From positions 56,207-120,206 of the forward strand of contig NAOQ01000149.1 in assembly GCA_002751075.1 (NCBI GenBank): DNA of 64,000 nt, read 5' to 3'. Below the pieces are notes generated by a model that saw only the letters and a list, made by a program, of their open reading frames with translations, ran no database searches and was not told the origin of the DNA. Below, piece after piece: positions 1 to 13,067 of this stretch; positions within the stretch are counted from its first letter, which is position 1; each line of letters starts with the position of its first letter. Origin of the DNA: Ichthyophonus hoferi. Taxonomy: Eukaryota; Opisthokonta; Ichthyosporea; Ichthyophonida; Ichthyophonidae. The translations under genes and the position numbers were made by a program.

Positions 1-626
1 CACACACATAATAATATGTTATCATATTTTATTATAAGAGTTTATTATGTATTACGATATATTACTAGTATGGTATATTGTACCCTTCTAGTGTAGTGGA
101 TATGAGCATTAAATTTATGCTAATCGCCAATCACAATTCAATTGATATAATCTAAGCTCATTTTTTCGTCTCTATTCCATTAATATTGGATTAGGCATTA
201 ATTAATTAATAAAAAGTAGATGATTGGCTTCCACAAATACAATTATAATTAACTTGCACTAACCTTCTTGTCCCAATAACAGTCCTACCTTTATATTATG
301 GCTTTTGGGTTTAGCTCATTACCCGATCCATTCCTTAGTAATAATTAGCTACTGTCCTAAGGCAGGTTATAATCGGCACCATGTCTACAAAACGTGGTAT
401 GTAATATGCATGTGTAGATTCTCAGGAAGTCCGTGGGGTCAGTGTTTATTAATACCTAAAGAGTGTAGAGTAGCGAAGGAAGAAGGAAAAAACTGCGTAT
501 ACTTGTAAAAGCATATTGTACACATAATAACTGACCAACCGTACAGAGGGTGATGCCCAAGACCAGGCTACCATAGTTCCGGACGAAAAGCGTTCTAGGA
601 AGACTCTTGTTTCTCCAACCAATGCC
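1..626. other. Intergenic / 5' flank of HDDC2
   Basis: AT-rich sequence with no coding signal that I can support. The frame of the first HDDC2 exon stays open upstream as far as a stop at about 528 but holds no ATG before 627. An upstream coding exon joined at the cag ending near 546 cannot be fully excluded, though 627 gives a normal family N-terminus. Confidence 0.5.
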
Positions 627-2045
627 ATGGACTTTTTCCTTTTATGTGGCAAGCTCAAGGTAAAAAGTGACCCGAGTAATTCTTATGGTTCTCTCTTTTT
701 CTCGCTTTCTTACTTTGGATTTGTTTCTTTTATTTTATTTTTATTTTTCTTTAGTTTTTATCATTTAGCTTGTCCGACTCTTAATTATTAGCTCTTTCTT
801 TTTGTTTTTCTTCTCTACGCCCCCTCTTCCTCCTATCCACCTTGCATTTAGCATGTGAGTTTTATTTCATTATCCTGACACCCAATTCTATTAATAACTC
901 TGGTTGACAGAACGTTGATTAGTAAATTAGTAAATCAAGACACAGCCCCTTTACTTTACTTACTTTCTTTAACAAAAAAAGTTATCAAGAGAGCACAATT
1001 AAAGCTTGCCTGTTTATATTTGTCGAGAGCATTAAAAAGAAGAGTAGATAGCATATCAAAATGTAACTGAGCAGATATTCAGTTATGATGCTATACATAA
1101 CACAAGACACCCTTCAGACTACCAAAAGGACTGGATGGGTCCACCATAAGGTAAAACAGCCTGAGAGTATATCGGACCACATGCACCGTATGGCTACTAT
1201 GGCCTTCCTCTGTGACGATCCAACACTCAATGTCACCCAGTATGTGCTTTGTGTTATTGTTTGTTTGATTTACCTCCTGTAGTCTCGAACGACAGTCATT
1301 TTTCTTCATGCCATTTTCTTTTCTTGGAGTTACATCTATCCAGCCTAACTTTATCTTATATTTACGTTTATATACTTACAAGAATATACCCCTGCAGCTG
1401 TGTGAAAATGGCCCTGGTGCACGACCTGGCCGAGAGTATTGTGGGCGACCTCACCCCCAACTGTGGTGTGTCTGTTGAAGAGAAGGCCAAAAGGGAAGAT
1501 GTAGGTTTTCCATCCTGACGTATTATTTATATTCATCATACTTTCATGCACTTGGATTCATGGCAGTATATACAGTTGGAACGAAGGATGCAGTTCAAAG
1601 CATGCGCCAGTTATAGGACATGACCGTTAACATGTATGGATGAAAGGACGAGATCACCTCAGGTAGAATACAATCAAGATCACAAACCAAAGTTTAAGTT
1701 GAATGGATGATTAGGTAGCTGTGCAATTGAGGCTCCGTGGACTAAGCCAATCATTTTACAATTTAGTATGGGGCTGGTAATACGTGTATTATTTATTTTG
1801 CATTGAATTGGTTGTCGAGGTGTAAATAGGAACACGGGAAGGAAAGAGGGAAAGAAGCGGTCGGTATGTTTTTATATTGACTTATGATTATTATCTAATA
1901 GGATGCTATGAGACATATTATGGATACACTATTGGAGGGTACAGCTGCCGGAGAAGAGTTATATTCACTATGGAGAGAATATGAGGATAACAAAACGCCA
2001 GGTACATTGACTTGATACAGTTAGTGCTAATCACATACACGCATA

Positions 2046-2081
<36 letters not shown>

Positions 2082-3519
2082 TATGCTTTTATGTAACTCA
2101 ATCCGATTCGGAGGGCTGTGGATTGGGTAGTATCAATATATGCATGCGTATACATAAACTCTTTGCTTACACCACAGCACATTATCTGTTTGTTCTACTA
2201 TAGTTTTTATTTATTTTTTGAGCTTTTTCTCTTCTCTTATATCTTTCTCTGAATCTTGTACAAATGCACTATTTCATCAATTTTCATTGTCCAATATATA
2301 TATATATATATATGCTACTAGATAAAAGGGAGGCGAGGGCTGGCACTGTATAATTCAAATTTGGAGACCAATTTGTATTCTCCTCATTGCATTTATGGGT
2401 AGTTTTTCTCTTCTGTATCGCTCATATATTACGTTAGTTAACTGATTCAAAAAAATGTGATTTACACTTATCTTTTATTAGTTAGTATTAATATAACATA
2501 GTTGATTTAAATTAATAGATTATTTATGTATAACCCCACTTTGCTTTGGATTTTTGTTTTCCTGCCTTTTTCTTATTCTTTTTTGTTTATTCCACCAGCC
2601 GCCAAGTTTGTCAAAGATTTGGATAAATTCGAGATGATTGTGCAAGCCTATGAGTACGAGCAGGGTATGTTTGTTTTATCACTTCATATTTGTGATGATA
2701 TTAAGCGACTTTCATGCTTTTGTATCTTTATTTATTACATATATGGATGTAGGCAATGTAATTTTATTGGCCTCCAGGTTTCCACGCCATTATCTTACCT
2801 ACTAAGTTGAATTAAGTTGCTTGACACTTAGCCAATATTTTATTCCTTCTTAAGTATACTGCGGGCTAAGCTTTTTTTATTATTATTTTTTTTTTTTGGT
2901 AAATGACTGTCCTTTATGTGCTTTTTTCCCCTTCACTATGTCTTCTCTCCCAATTTATTCGAGTATAACCTCCTGAAATTCTAGAACACACGATATATTA
3001 TTACATTATATTGATAATGGTTTGCTGACCTTAATAAATAAAAATCTTTTCAAAACCGTATTAAACCAACATACTACTGGCTGATGGTGTCAACATATAA
3101 TCATACACCTGAAGACTGCTAACCGATTACGTTTACAGCTGAGGACAGACAGGGTGAGCTTGAGACCTTTTTTGCTGGCACCCGTGGAGTTTTCCATAGC
3201 CCCATGGTTAAAGGGTGGGTCGATGAGTTGGAAAAAAGACGATCGCAAGCTCTTAAGGTGAGTTGAGTTGTATTTTTTATCTTTTTATTCTATCCAGTAA
3301 CAGCACTGGTGGACAGTTGATCCAGTTAGGGTGGTTTCACATCTTTGTTTCATATCTTGCGATATTTTGTTTATTTCTTTGGCATTTTTGTTTTTCATAT
3401 TCTACACCTTCTTTCCTTCTAAAACGATTCAAGTGATTTCTGTAATAAATAAAGTGGAATTGAGGCACATTTCTTACACGTTTCTCGTCTAACAGAACAA
3501 GAAGTCCGATAAAGAGTGA
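627..3519 (+). CDS. HDDC2: HD-domain 5'-deoxynucleotidase (HDDC2 family), 7 exons
   Basis: Exons 627-659, 1118-1239, 1398-1500, 1902-2001, 2599-2664, 3139-3257 and 3496-3519 join in phase to a 188-residue protein; human HDDC2 has about 204. HD-superfamily metal ligands are visible: His32 in SDHMHRM and His60-Asp61 in ALVHDLAE, followed by an Asp in the [11 protein letters not shown] helix and the family segment QAYEYEQ. The stretch [17 protein letters not shown] is typical of eukaryotic HDDC2 and yeast YGK1-type enzymes. These hydrolyse deoxyribonucleoside 5'-monophosphates to deoxynucleoside and phosphate using a divalent metal, and probably act in the cytosol. All introns are GT-AG. The start was taken at the only in-frame ATG of exon 1; the protein is slightly shorter than usual at the N-terminus. 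Function is inferred from family. Confidence 0.9.
2049..2078. repeat. (AT)n microsatellite
   Basis: Fifteen AT dinucleotides inside HDDC2 intron 4. A shorter (AT)n tract lies in the same intron at 2294-2313. Confidence 0.95.
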
Positions 3520-4729
3520 GATGTGAAGGCCTCTGTGAATTTGCTAATGTGAAGGATTCCCTTCGTGGTTATTGTTAGTGATTCTTAGGATCTTGTTTAT
3601 TACTTTTTATTTTAACACCTAGTACATCTTAGTATTTTTGATGAGCTTCCAAATCATGCTACAAATGAATCTAGAAAGTTAATATTGTACTGCTATTAAG
3701 TTGATTGAAACTAGCATATATTCGTTACGAAACCGGGGGTAACTGAAAAATAGTGTAATAATCAATCTTTAACATTCCATACCATTAATGAAGTAGCTAC
3801 AGTTATAAAATCTCTTAATCTCTTAGGGAGGCTATATCATGAAGGAAACAGCCAATTAAATGTAATATTGCCATGGCATTGTAACCGTATAAGGAACCAT
3901 TTAAAGCAAGCAACGCGATCATATTGTTTAAGCCTTAGGTTTATAGGCACTTACGCAATTACTGTTACTATCACTATTATTTACTATTGACAGTTGACCA
4001 CCACAAACACTTATCATTTTCAAACAGCCAAAATGTATATGAAAATGGCATAGGTTATTAAATTATCCAAACTGAAATATAATTACCACTACCGGAAATA
4101 ATAAAACCGTGATATGAAGACTTCATCTTCATATTACCCTAGAACACATACTCCAATAAATGTTAAAAGTTCAATCGCTTTTGTTTCTGTGAAGTAATAA
4201 GCATTACACAGATATATACTGTACTTCTACCTTCCGATAAAGGAGACCTACCACAGTATATATTGTAATAAATGTTGAGATATATTAAAAACCATACCTA
4301 TTCAACGGGTATGGTTATAATAGTATCTCCTTGCTAACAATGTTTTTAGGCCCGTCTTCAACCTAAGCTGATATTTACTAAATGATTGGCTGTTTGAGTA
4401 TAAATAAATTCCAATGACCACAATAGTTTAAAATTAAATAAAAAAATTACTACCCTATTACGGAATTGGTCTATCCGCGTTTAATTTAACAACATTCTTT
4501 GACTGGCTTATTCAAGTTAAAAAATCAGTTATGCATGGATTGGCTAACATTAACCGTCTTAATTATAATCTTTTAGATATTAGCATTTTTTTGAAGCCAT
4601 ATTTTCTACCCTTAATTTAAGATTTGTTTGTTAATACTTGATATAATATTTAGATTTTAGTTTTGTCGATAGGCCAACTAACGCTGAGAACGAACTGTTT
4701 TCATTGAATTCAACAGTCACTATTTGAAG
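3520..4729. other. Intergenic region with the 5' UTR exon of the SH3 gene at its right end
   Basis: HDDC2 3' flank, then AT-rich sequence without coding signal. The right end should contain the non-coding first exon of the SH3 gene, because a strong donor (GTAAGT) follows position 4730. I see no recognisable promoter element. Confidence 0.5.
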
Positions 4730-7700
4730 AGTAAGTTTTTCATGTTTAATCATTTTTTTTTCTTTCTCCTGTGCCTGTCTGTCGTTGAAAGGCACAGGTA
4801 TACAGTTATCCAAAACTATCCATCCAAAACCATGCACAACTACATACTCAAACTACATGCAATGGATGTGTACGTGGACGAGTCTCCGATTCTACTTACA
4901 TTGTTGTTGCTATAGGCACCATGTTTCCGAAATAAGGATTTTCAGACGCATATTTTAATACATGTTTTACTATGAGAGCTGTAAGTCATTTTGCACATGT
5001 GCTTGTTTTGTTTACGCTTAAGTACATAGACCAGCACACGACCTGGTTTATTTGATTTCAATGAGTTCTTTGGGTTTTTGTAAAGTATAGCACGTAATTT
5101 AGAATAAAATAAAAATTGGTGATTAGGTGATACTTGTATACAAAGCAAAGGTAAAGAAAGGGTGGGAAGGAAAGAATCGGGGAGGATGACAGAAAGGCCA
5201 AAACATTTGGTCAAACAGGATCATTAGCCTGAAATAAGGCATGTGGTGCGTGATGAGTGGAATAATACACCTCAAAGACTTTATAACTAAAGTTCCTTCC
5301 CTCTCCCCCTTATAGTGTTGGTCAAGGTAAAATTCCACTATGCTCCTCAGAATGATGACGAATTAGAGCTAGAGATAGGTCAGATTATTGAAGTTATTAA
5401 TCCTGCCATCTTTGATGGTTGGATGGAAGGGAAATTAGATGGCAAGAAGGGTGTGTTTCCTGATAACTTTGTGGAGGTGATAGAAGACAGGCCTGCCACC
5501 CCTACCCGACCACTCTCAGTGGCCCGACCACTCTCGGTGTATAATAACCCTGAACCTACTGCTGACCCTGAACCAGTAGAAGAGGATGTAGAATCTCAAT
5601 TGCGCAAGCGTATGTGATTCCTTTGGATAAACCTGCCTCATATATATATATATATATATATATACCTCTTTACATCCATTATATCTTACGTTTATTTATA
5701 TGGAAGCCTTACATAACTACAAAAATATTATTGTTTATAAATTGTTTCTCTTCAAGTCATATCTTTCTTATTATTCCTTTACTCTTGGTGTAGTTGACAA
5801 CTTAAATATTTTTTTATATATTTCTATCTTCACATACATACACTATATTTTCCTAATTGTTTTTTCGCTTTCCATTATTTATTTATTCCTCTCTCTATCT
5901 CTCTCTCTTTCTCCATTCCTCTCATTTTTACTGGTATTCATTCTTACTTCATCTTGCTTTCTTCCTTTCTTTTTTCTTTTAGTTTGATTAGTCTCTAACC
6001 CGCCTACCAATACAATGATTTTTTAGCCAAAAAAATCACCCACCAGATGGGAGGTCTCGGGGATATAGTAAGTGCACTGGCAAAGAGGAAACAATTAGCC
6101 TCTGCTAATGAAGAGAGTGCTAAGGTATGTATATATATCTGTATGTATCTATGATGTATGTGTGTATGCATAACTACGTAAATGCTTATAATGATGTATC
6201 AGAGAGAGTGTGTGATTGACGGTGGATAGGAGGTGAAGAGGGAGTGAACGAGAGGATAAGAAGGATGAAGTAAATGGAGAGTGCCTGGTGTGGTCACTGA
6301 TAGAATAATGGGGAAAGATCAGTACTGTCTGTGACATAGAGAGGGAAAGTGGAGGTTGGATAGGGCTAAATACCAGTCGTCTGTGACAATCGCATTCCTT
6401 TCTATATTCTACATACCACTATTTATTGTTGTAAGATAATGAACACCCTACAATGCTGTCCACCTACCATCCCTATTATCTCTCTCTAATACATCCCATC
6501 TTACTCGACTGCTTACTTTCCAGCCATTTTCGGCTCCCGTAGCTTCCGTCGAACCTACGCCAATGGCTGAAGATCATGAGACTTCTTCTAGTATCATAAC
6601 TTGCACGGCCCACCACGAGTATGAAGCGGTGCGTGATGATGAGTTATCATTCCAGGTTGGAGATGTGGTTGAGATTGTGAACCAAGATGACCCCAACTGG
6701 TAGGTGTAAGGCTAGGACTATATCTATGTGTAAGCATATACCTAAGACTATGCTATTGTAATTTCATGCCTCTGTTGGATTTGATACATAAATGTGTACG
6801 CGTGTGTATGTATGCTAAGGAAAGGTTATATCTTGCTACCGCTAGGCATGTATGTTTCTTAATCTGTGAATATAGTCTTACGCAATTACTAACCTAATAT
6901 CCGACTTTCGTGTGATTATTTTTATATTCTTTAACATGCAGACCTATGTATACATACACTACTAAACGAGCCCATAGTGTAACACTTCATTTATTACGTA
7001 GCTGTCATTGTCCCATTCAAAACGCATAAACATAACACAGACAACATTAGTAACCAGTGAACTTAATAACCAATACTAACCCTATATTGGATTTTATGAT
7101 ATAGGTGGGAGGGCACTTTCAACGGTAAAAAGGGTGTATTCCCCAGTAACTTTGTTAATATCAATAAGGAGGATCATGCCAAGCTAGGTAATAGAGGAAG
7201 TCTTGGCCCCAGGGTAGGTAGCGAGCTCCTCTTCTCTCCTCTCTTATTCCCAGCACACACTTATTTCTCCACACCACGACCGGATAATGCCCCACATACA
7301 CATATCTACATATATACAGTGGTATCCTTACCACGTTCTATACACTCCATTTCATCCTTATTTCTTGATGTCCCATTTTGTAAACCATGCATCACTCGTT
7401 CGTATTCTTATGTATCATATAACTGTGCATGGCTGACTTATTTACCTATTCCAGATGCTTCCCACTTCCGCAAGAGAGACTGTTTTGAAGAGAGTAGTCA
7501 CCCCGGTTGAGAGTAATACCCCTGTGTTCTATTTATCTCTTCTTAGCCACGTGTTCCTTAATTTACCTATTTTTTTGCTGTTAATGTTAATAAGAATGAT
7601 GTACAATATTATTCTAGAGTAAACACCTTGATCATACTGATGGTCAAGTATTGATGAGTGTAGCAAATGGCTATTGGATGTCATATTTAGGTTTCTGTAT

Positions 7701-9784
7701 TTAAACATATACTCTATCCAGAGTTAAAAACATAACCTCGCACTCAAAGGTTCTTGAACACCTTAAACAAATCAGTACCATTAGTTAGACGTATTCAAAT
7801 TTTAACTCATATTTATATACATGCATGTGCTCTAGATGTTTCCATTATTTTTCCCCTAACCTAGCCATATACATAGCGTCTCTGATATAAATAGATATAA
7901 ATATTGATATGTTTTGGTATATGTATATGTGTTACCAGATAGCATTATCAAGACCCCTGACCGTAGTGAGGGATGGTTTGAATGTAGTTGCAATGTTGAT
8001 TGCTTCTTTTTCTTGTTATTTTTCTTTTCACGTGAATAAGTCTAGTAAATTTAATATGCCAAAGACTGAAACAAGGAATAGGAATAGAAGCAACCACTAA
8101 ACACCATACAGGCTTGTTGTACTGGTTGTCGTTATTATGACTAGGGTCCTTTCACGGTATCTTCTTTATGGTATCTTGTGGTACATCGTTTATTCCTACA
8201 TAAAAAAACAAAACTGCCATGCATAAACACTGAAATCAACTGGTGTTTTAAAGTGCTTATTGGGAAACATATCATTTTTGGACTAAAACTGCGTTGCTGG
8301 AATATATACTATAGGCAGTATACTAAAAGAGAGAACTGTATGGGTATAGATGGCAGTATTATGCCATTATACTAGGGTGATGAAAGAGACGGATTCCATA
8401 AAGAAACTATAATATATGGTATGGTAATATCAACCATTTTCTACGATAACTAGGGGCATATAGGCCAAAGGAATTACATTTAATAACTGTTGATCTATAT
8501 CTTCAATTAAGTTTCCTATAGATATCCTATAAATGACACTTACAACTCTTCTACATAAATAACAGAACCAGCTGTGGAGTCAGAGGCTCCTACATCTCCC
8601 GGTGCTGGAGTGGGCTTCCTTAATAAGCCTACAGTCAAGAAGATCATCAAAGAGCCTATTGAACACAAGGATACCGCTAAGGCTGATGATATGCCTATTT
8701 GGATGAAGAAAAGACTTGCAAAGATGGGTGAAATTGACCCTAACGAACCCGTTAAAAGATCAACCACTAATACTCCTGCAACTGAAGGCCCAGCCAGGGT
8801 TGTTACACCCCCAATTGGAGGCCGTGCCTCTCTAGTAGCCCGTAAGATTGCCTCTAATGAAGCAGTCGAGAAGGAGAAGGCCGCGGTAGATGAGGCACCT
8901 GCACCTGCCCCCGTCACGAAGAAGTGGACTCCCAAGACCCTTCCCGCTGGTGCTGTTCCTATGTTCCCTATGGGTGGTATGGGTATGAGAGGGGCTCCCC
9001 CCGCGAAAGCCGCACCTCCTCCAGCTGAAAAAGGAGTGGATCTTGATACCCCTGCTGCTGCTCCTGCACTTGAAAATGTTAACAAGAACCGTGTGGGACA
9101 AGGCAGCACACGCCGTCCTCCTACCCGCATGAATAAGTGGGTGACTAAGTGATTCATTGCATACTTCATACATGGATAGGGGGCTAATGAATAATCTCTA
9201 CTATAATCTGACTATTGGTTCCTACACAATAAGATCACTGGGTATTAGTACAGTAATGTCCATATATTAGCTAATAATAAAGTATGTCATCGTTGTGATA
9301 TGCACCCTTAACCATTTACATGTGTCATTATTTTCTAATGGATAAGTCTACAATCTTTGCATATACAGCCATTTTGAAATTCTTACCCTTCTTCCTGTCT
9401 ATATATTTGTGAATGAAATTTATTTATCTCTCTCAATATGCTCTACTCAGTTATTTGTTTAGAATGACGTGCTCCTCTCATTAATATATATGTTCTCCTT
9501 CCCACTCCTATTATTTTCTCCCTTCCCCTGCTCCCCTCCGGTTCCACGCACACCCTCTCTCTATATCCTGCTTTCCTTATTCTCATTGTATTTTTTATCT
9601 TTGCTCGCGTCTTTTCTCTTACAGATCGGTAGACTCGCCCAACGTCGGAGGTGATGCACTAGCTAACCTAACCCGTGATGTTATGGAAATGGCCGCACAG
9701 ATCAAGGAATTGAGGGAACAACTGGAGGAAGAGAGGGCTGCACGTTTGGCACTGGAGGATAAAATAGCGAACATGGGACTATAG
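4730..9784 (+). CDS. Two-SH3 adaptor with C-terminal coiled coil (CIN85/CD2AP-like), 8 exons
   Basis: Exons 4730 (one coding base), 5316-5609, 6027-6124, 6524-6699, 7105-7213, 7455-7512, 8566-9148 and 9625-9784 join in phase to 492 residues. SH3-1 (1-58) shows FHYAPQNDDEL, GWMEGKLDGKKG and VFPDNFVEV. SH3-2 (about 154-210) shows HHEYEAVRDDELSF, NWWEG and GVFPSNFV. Between them lies a Pro-rich linker with PATPTRP, a PxxPxR-type SH3 ligand. The 8566-9148 exon encodes a basic, Pro/Ala/Gly-rich region with PIWMKKRLAKM. Residues about 452-490 form a heptad coiled coil (IKELREQLEEERAARLALED). This SH3-linker-coiled-coil order is that of CIN85/CD2AP, scaffolds of endocytosis and cortical actin; animal members have three SH3 domains. 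The 9148/9149 donor (GTGATT) is weak but is the only join that reaches the coiled coil in frame. Confidence 0.8.
5641..5664. repeat. (TA)n microsatellite
   Basis: Perfect TA repeat just after the donor of the first large exon of the SH3 gene. Confidence 0.95.
7513..8565 (+). other. Longest intron of the SH3 gene
   Basis: A 1,053-base intron with a GTAATA donor and a taacag acceptor. I read it in all frames and saw no convincing extra exon. Lineages with a third SH3 domain would be expected to carry it about here, and none is present. Confidence 0.6.
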
Positions 9785-12161
9785 ATGTAGAACGTGTAAA
9801 TTTGTATTTGCCATTGTGTGTTGAATGAAATTTTCAAATAATATAATACTTGTGGACAGTGGATATGAACGAGTGGAGGACTCGGCTAGATAAAGTAATG
9901 TCATCTTGATGATGTTTGTTCGAAGTCGGTTTGAAACTATTTTTAGGTGGATGTTAGAGTATTCTATTTTACCCAGGTTTATTTTATTTATTTGGTTTGA
10001 CTTGGTAGGTAGTCAAGCTAGCTGCAAATGAACTATTCATCCAGGGTCTAGTATGAGAAGTGATTCATTACTTTAGATATCTTATTGTGTTCTGCATATA
10101 TTATTGCTTTGTTTTTCTTAGGCCCTGTAGTAATACTGGAATGGTCATATACTCGGCATAGACTGTTATGGCCCTATGCCCCCAGTCAATTCGAGCAAGG
10201 CTGTAGTTACTCATGTATTTGCTATTTCATGAAAAAATATCTTTAAATCTATTTAAACACGATACCATCTCTGCACTTGGCCCATTTAGGCCTCTTTTTG
10301 CTCATCTACCTGTACTGTCTAGTCATGATTTTTCTGTATCAGAGGTCAAGGGTATGTCTTCAGTATATAATATATTTTGAATACATATATTTACTGCTGT
10401 TAACTGAACTATGCAGCATGACCTCTTTGGATTTGCTCATCCATAGCACATACATCACTAGGTAGGTATGCTGGGGTCAACAGGGTATACAAACTTATGT
10501 AATTCTTTAGTTATGTTTTTCAAATTCAAGTAGGATTATATTAATACCTGGCCTATACACGACAATGTTTTTAAGGGTTCTAACAACCCAATATGGATAG
10601 GAGTTGTAAAACTAAAAATAGTGGTTTTGGCATATCTACTATATACTGCAAGAATAGCTGTATGAAGTACTCTAATATAAGTGCTTTTGAAAGGGTCACC
10701 AGATTAATTTCTAACAGTGGCTTTCTATTGTACTATGCATTAAGCTACCACTTATTCCTAGTAATATAGCGGTGCATACCAAATGAAATTTTAGGAATAT
10801 ATTTAAAATTAAGTGTGGGCATCCGATTGATCTTGGGATATGAACATTGATTTGATAGTGGTGCAGTATATGCTTTAAAACGAGATACATGAATACATGA
10901 AATGATGCAAGAAATATCTAATGATAATAAAGAGAGACTCATCCTATGAAGGGTCTGATCAAAAGTACATAGGATATATGTGGTGATGTAAGAAATATTT
11001 TGTGTTACACTATATATATATATGCGTCACTCTTTATATTGCATTGTTCTAATGCTGTCATATAGTCACATGTTTTAAATTATGTATAGTATAATTATGT
11101 TTTATTTTCAATTGCTTGTGTAGAGCAAGTAACATTGAAAAATGTCGAAAAATGTCGAAGGTATCGATATAAATATAACCAAACATTGATTTAAAATAGG
11201 TATATAAAAATGAGCTCCGAGGAGATAGGATAATGTAACACAACAAAATATATACGCACACAAGCAATAGTATAGCAATAGTATAATTGCAGTCTAGTGA
11301 TAGTGTATAAGTATAAAGGTGTTGTGGAATAAAAATTGGGTAAAAAAATAAAGAGAAATAAAGAGATTTAAATATGGAGGAAATAATTAAAGAATGAAAA
11401 ATTAAAAATAAATATAGAATATAAGCTGAATGTAAAGTGAGCCTATATAGTCGGATATCTTCTGTGTACTGGCTTTTTAAAACTTAAATATACCTTTATT
11501 TTTTCACTATAGAAAGCTTACGTTATAACCTAAAATTGTCTTAGTTATCTCTAATTTTAAATTCTTCGTTTGGGTGCTGCAATACAGGATTGTGTTTTTA
11601 AACACTCTTAACAGGTTTATAATTACAGAACATACAGCAACACAAAGCCTTTGAGTCATACTAAGTTGAAATCTCCACTTTTGAAAACAGAATACAGTAA
11701 ACAATAGTAGGATAGCCATAATAAATGCAATCTTCGTATGTGATTATAAACCTTACTGTGCAAGCATATGTACATATAGACAAAAGATGAAAGATATTCG
11801 GTTTAAAATTAGGCCGAAAGGGAAAAAACAAATGTGGTAAAAAGGAAATTGAGAGAAAGTGATTTTGATCAGGATGAAACCAATACTGCCTACCTTCTAC
11901 AAAAAACAACGGAATAATCAAATATTCAAAGCTAATTAGAAATCTAGAACACAAACACAAGCCAACATTTTACCATGTGCTATTGCAAATATCATCACAA
12001 GAATTTCTTAAAAAAGATTAAAGTCGAGCCTTTCATGTCATACTGGTAGTAGTGTAAAACTCGCATTGTTAGCGTGACGTTGGTGCACAGCATCTTACGG
12101 CACTTTAAAAAGCTACTTAGATTCCTAATTAAAATTTTAGAAGCACTGAATCATTCCCTGC
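9785..12161. other. Intergenic region between convergent SH3 and ARL5 genes
   Basis: AT-rich, with no coding signal supported on either strand. It must hold both 3' UTRs. Several poly(A)-signal-like AATAAA matches occur, but in such AT-rich DNA they mean little. Confidence 0.5.
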
Positions 12162-12707
12162 TTACTTTTCCTTTCTCATTTGATCAGCAACGAAGTCTAA
12201 CCCCGCATAAAGACCATCTCCTTTAACACCACAACAAGGCTGTATGTGCCACGCACGGTCTTTTATACTAGTTAAATTAAGATATTCGGTTATCTCTGCT
12301 GCAGTCATCCTTCCTTCAATATCTTGTTTGTTGGCAAAAATAAGTACAGCTGCATTTTTCAGGGTATCATCACCCAACATTCTGTATAGTTCTTCTTTTG
12401 ATGTACTCAATCTGTCTCGGTCAGAGCTGTCCACAACAAGAATTACAACTTTAGTGTCTGTGTAGTAGGTGCTCCACATATTTCGTAAGCTCTCTTGTCC
12501 ACCTATATCCCACATGATAAAGTGTATGTTCTTATATTGAATCTCCTCTACATTGCTCCCTATTGTGGGTGCTGTTACCACCGATTCACCCATAAGAAGG
12601 CGATAAAGAATAGTAGTTTTCCCTGCATTATCTAGCCCCACAATAATAACTTTCACCTCAGTCGTCGAGAAAAATACAGACCAAAGTTTGGTGAAAAGAA
12701 GACCCAT
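12162..12707 (-). CDS. ARL5: ADP-ribosylation factor-like GTPase ARL5
   Basis: Intronless ORF of 181 residues (animal ARL5A/B have 179). Gly2 is present for N-myristoylation. G1 P-loop is GLDNAGKTT (24-32). Switch I carries TIGSNVEE, the Arl5 signature. G3 is WDIGGQE (66-72), G4 is NKQD and G5 is CCGVKG. All key residues are intact, including the switch II Gln. ARL5 cycles on the trans-Golgi network, where in animals it recruits the GARP tethering complex for endosome-to-Golgi traffic. The first codon is the only sensible start, since the MGLLFTKLW amphipathic helix matches the family. Identity is very firm; the lack of introns is unusual for this window and could reflect retrocopying or intron loss. 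Confidence 0.96.
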   Translation of the reverse strand: MGLLFTKLWSVFFSTTEVKVIIVGLDNAGKTTILYRLLMGESVVTAPTIGSNVEEIQYKNIHFIMWDIGGQESLRNMWSTYYTDTKVVILVVDSSDRDRLSTSKEELYRMLGDDTLKNAAVLIFANKQDIEGRMTAAEITEYLNLTSIKDRAWHIQPCCGVKGDGLYAGLDFVADQMRKEK

Positions 12708-12969
12708 GCTGCTATTTCTAGTTGTGTGTAAAATTCAACAAGATACTAAACTGGAAGACTTTATTTTTGTTCTTTGCTTGCGTCGACTTATCTACAAAAC
12801 CAAACATACTTAAAATAAATGTGAACTTTACCTTTATACATTCAAAACCATTAGGCGGCCTATTAGATTAAAACGAAAACAAATTTCATAGGATTACGAT
12901 TTACTTTGCGTACGCACATATTATAGATAGGATATACGCATAAATATTTGTTACGTACAAAAATATATT

Positions 12970-13067
12970 TATAATTCACCAATAATATACGTTTATTTAA
13001 TATTTCCAAACATTATTATATAATCCACCAACAATATGCGTTTATTTATATTTTCAAGCATTATTAT
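12970..13067. repeat. Two-copy tandem repeat, unit about 49 bp
   Basis: The stretch tataattcaccaataatata, followed by cgtttattta and cattatta, recurs immediately with a few substitutions. It lies upstream of ARL5. Coordinates are approximate to a few bases. Confidence 0.75.

Noticed and set aside
5315-5317. GTG at 5315 as a non-ATG start of the SH3 gene
   Set aside because: The base at 5315 is the last G of a tatag acceptor, so GTG would not exist in the mature transcript; the split ATG explains the start better.
8540-9173. 209-residue open frame on the minus strand opposite the SH3 gene
   Set aside because: It is antisense to the large exon 8566-9148, whose Pro/Ala/Gly-rich composition leaves few stops on the other strand; it has no domain and no splice context.
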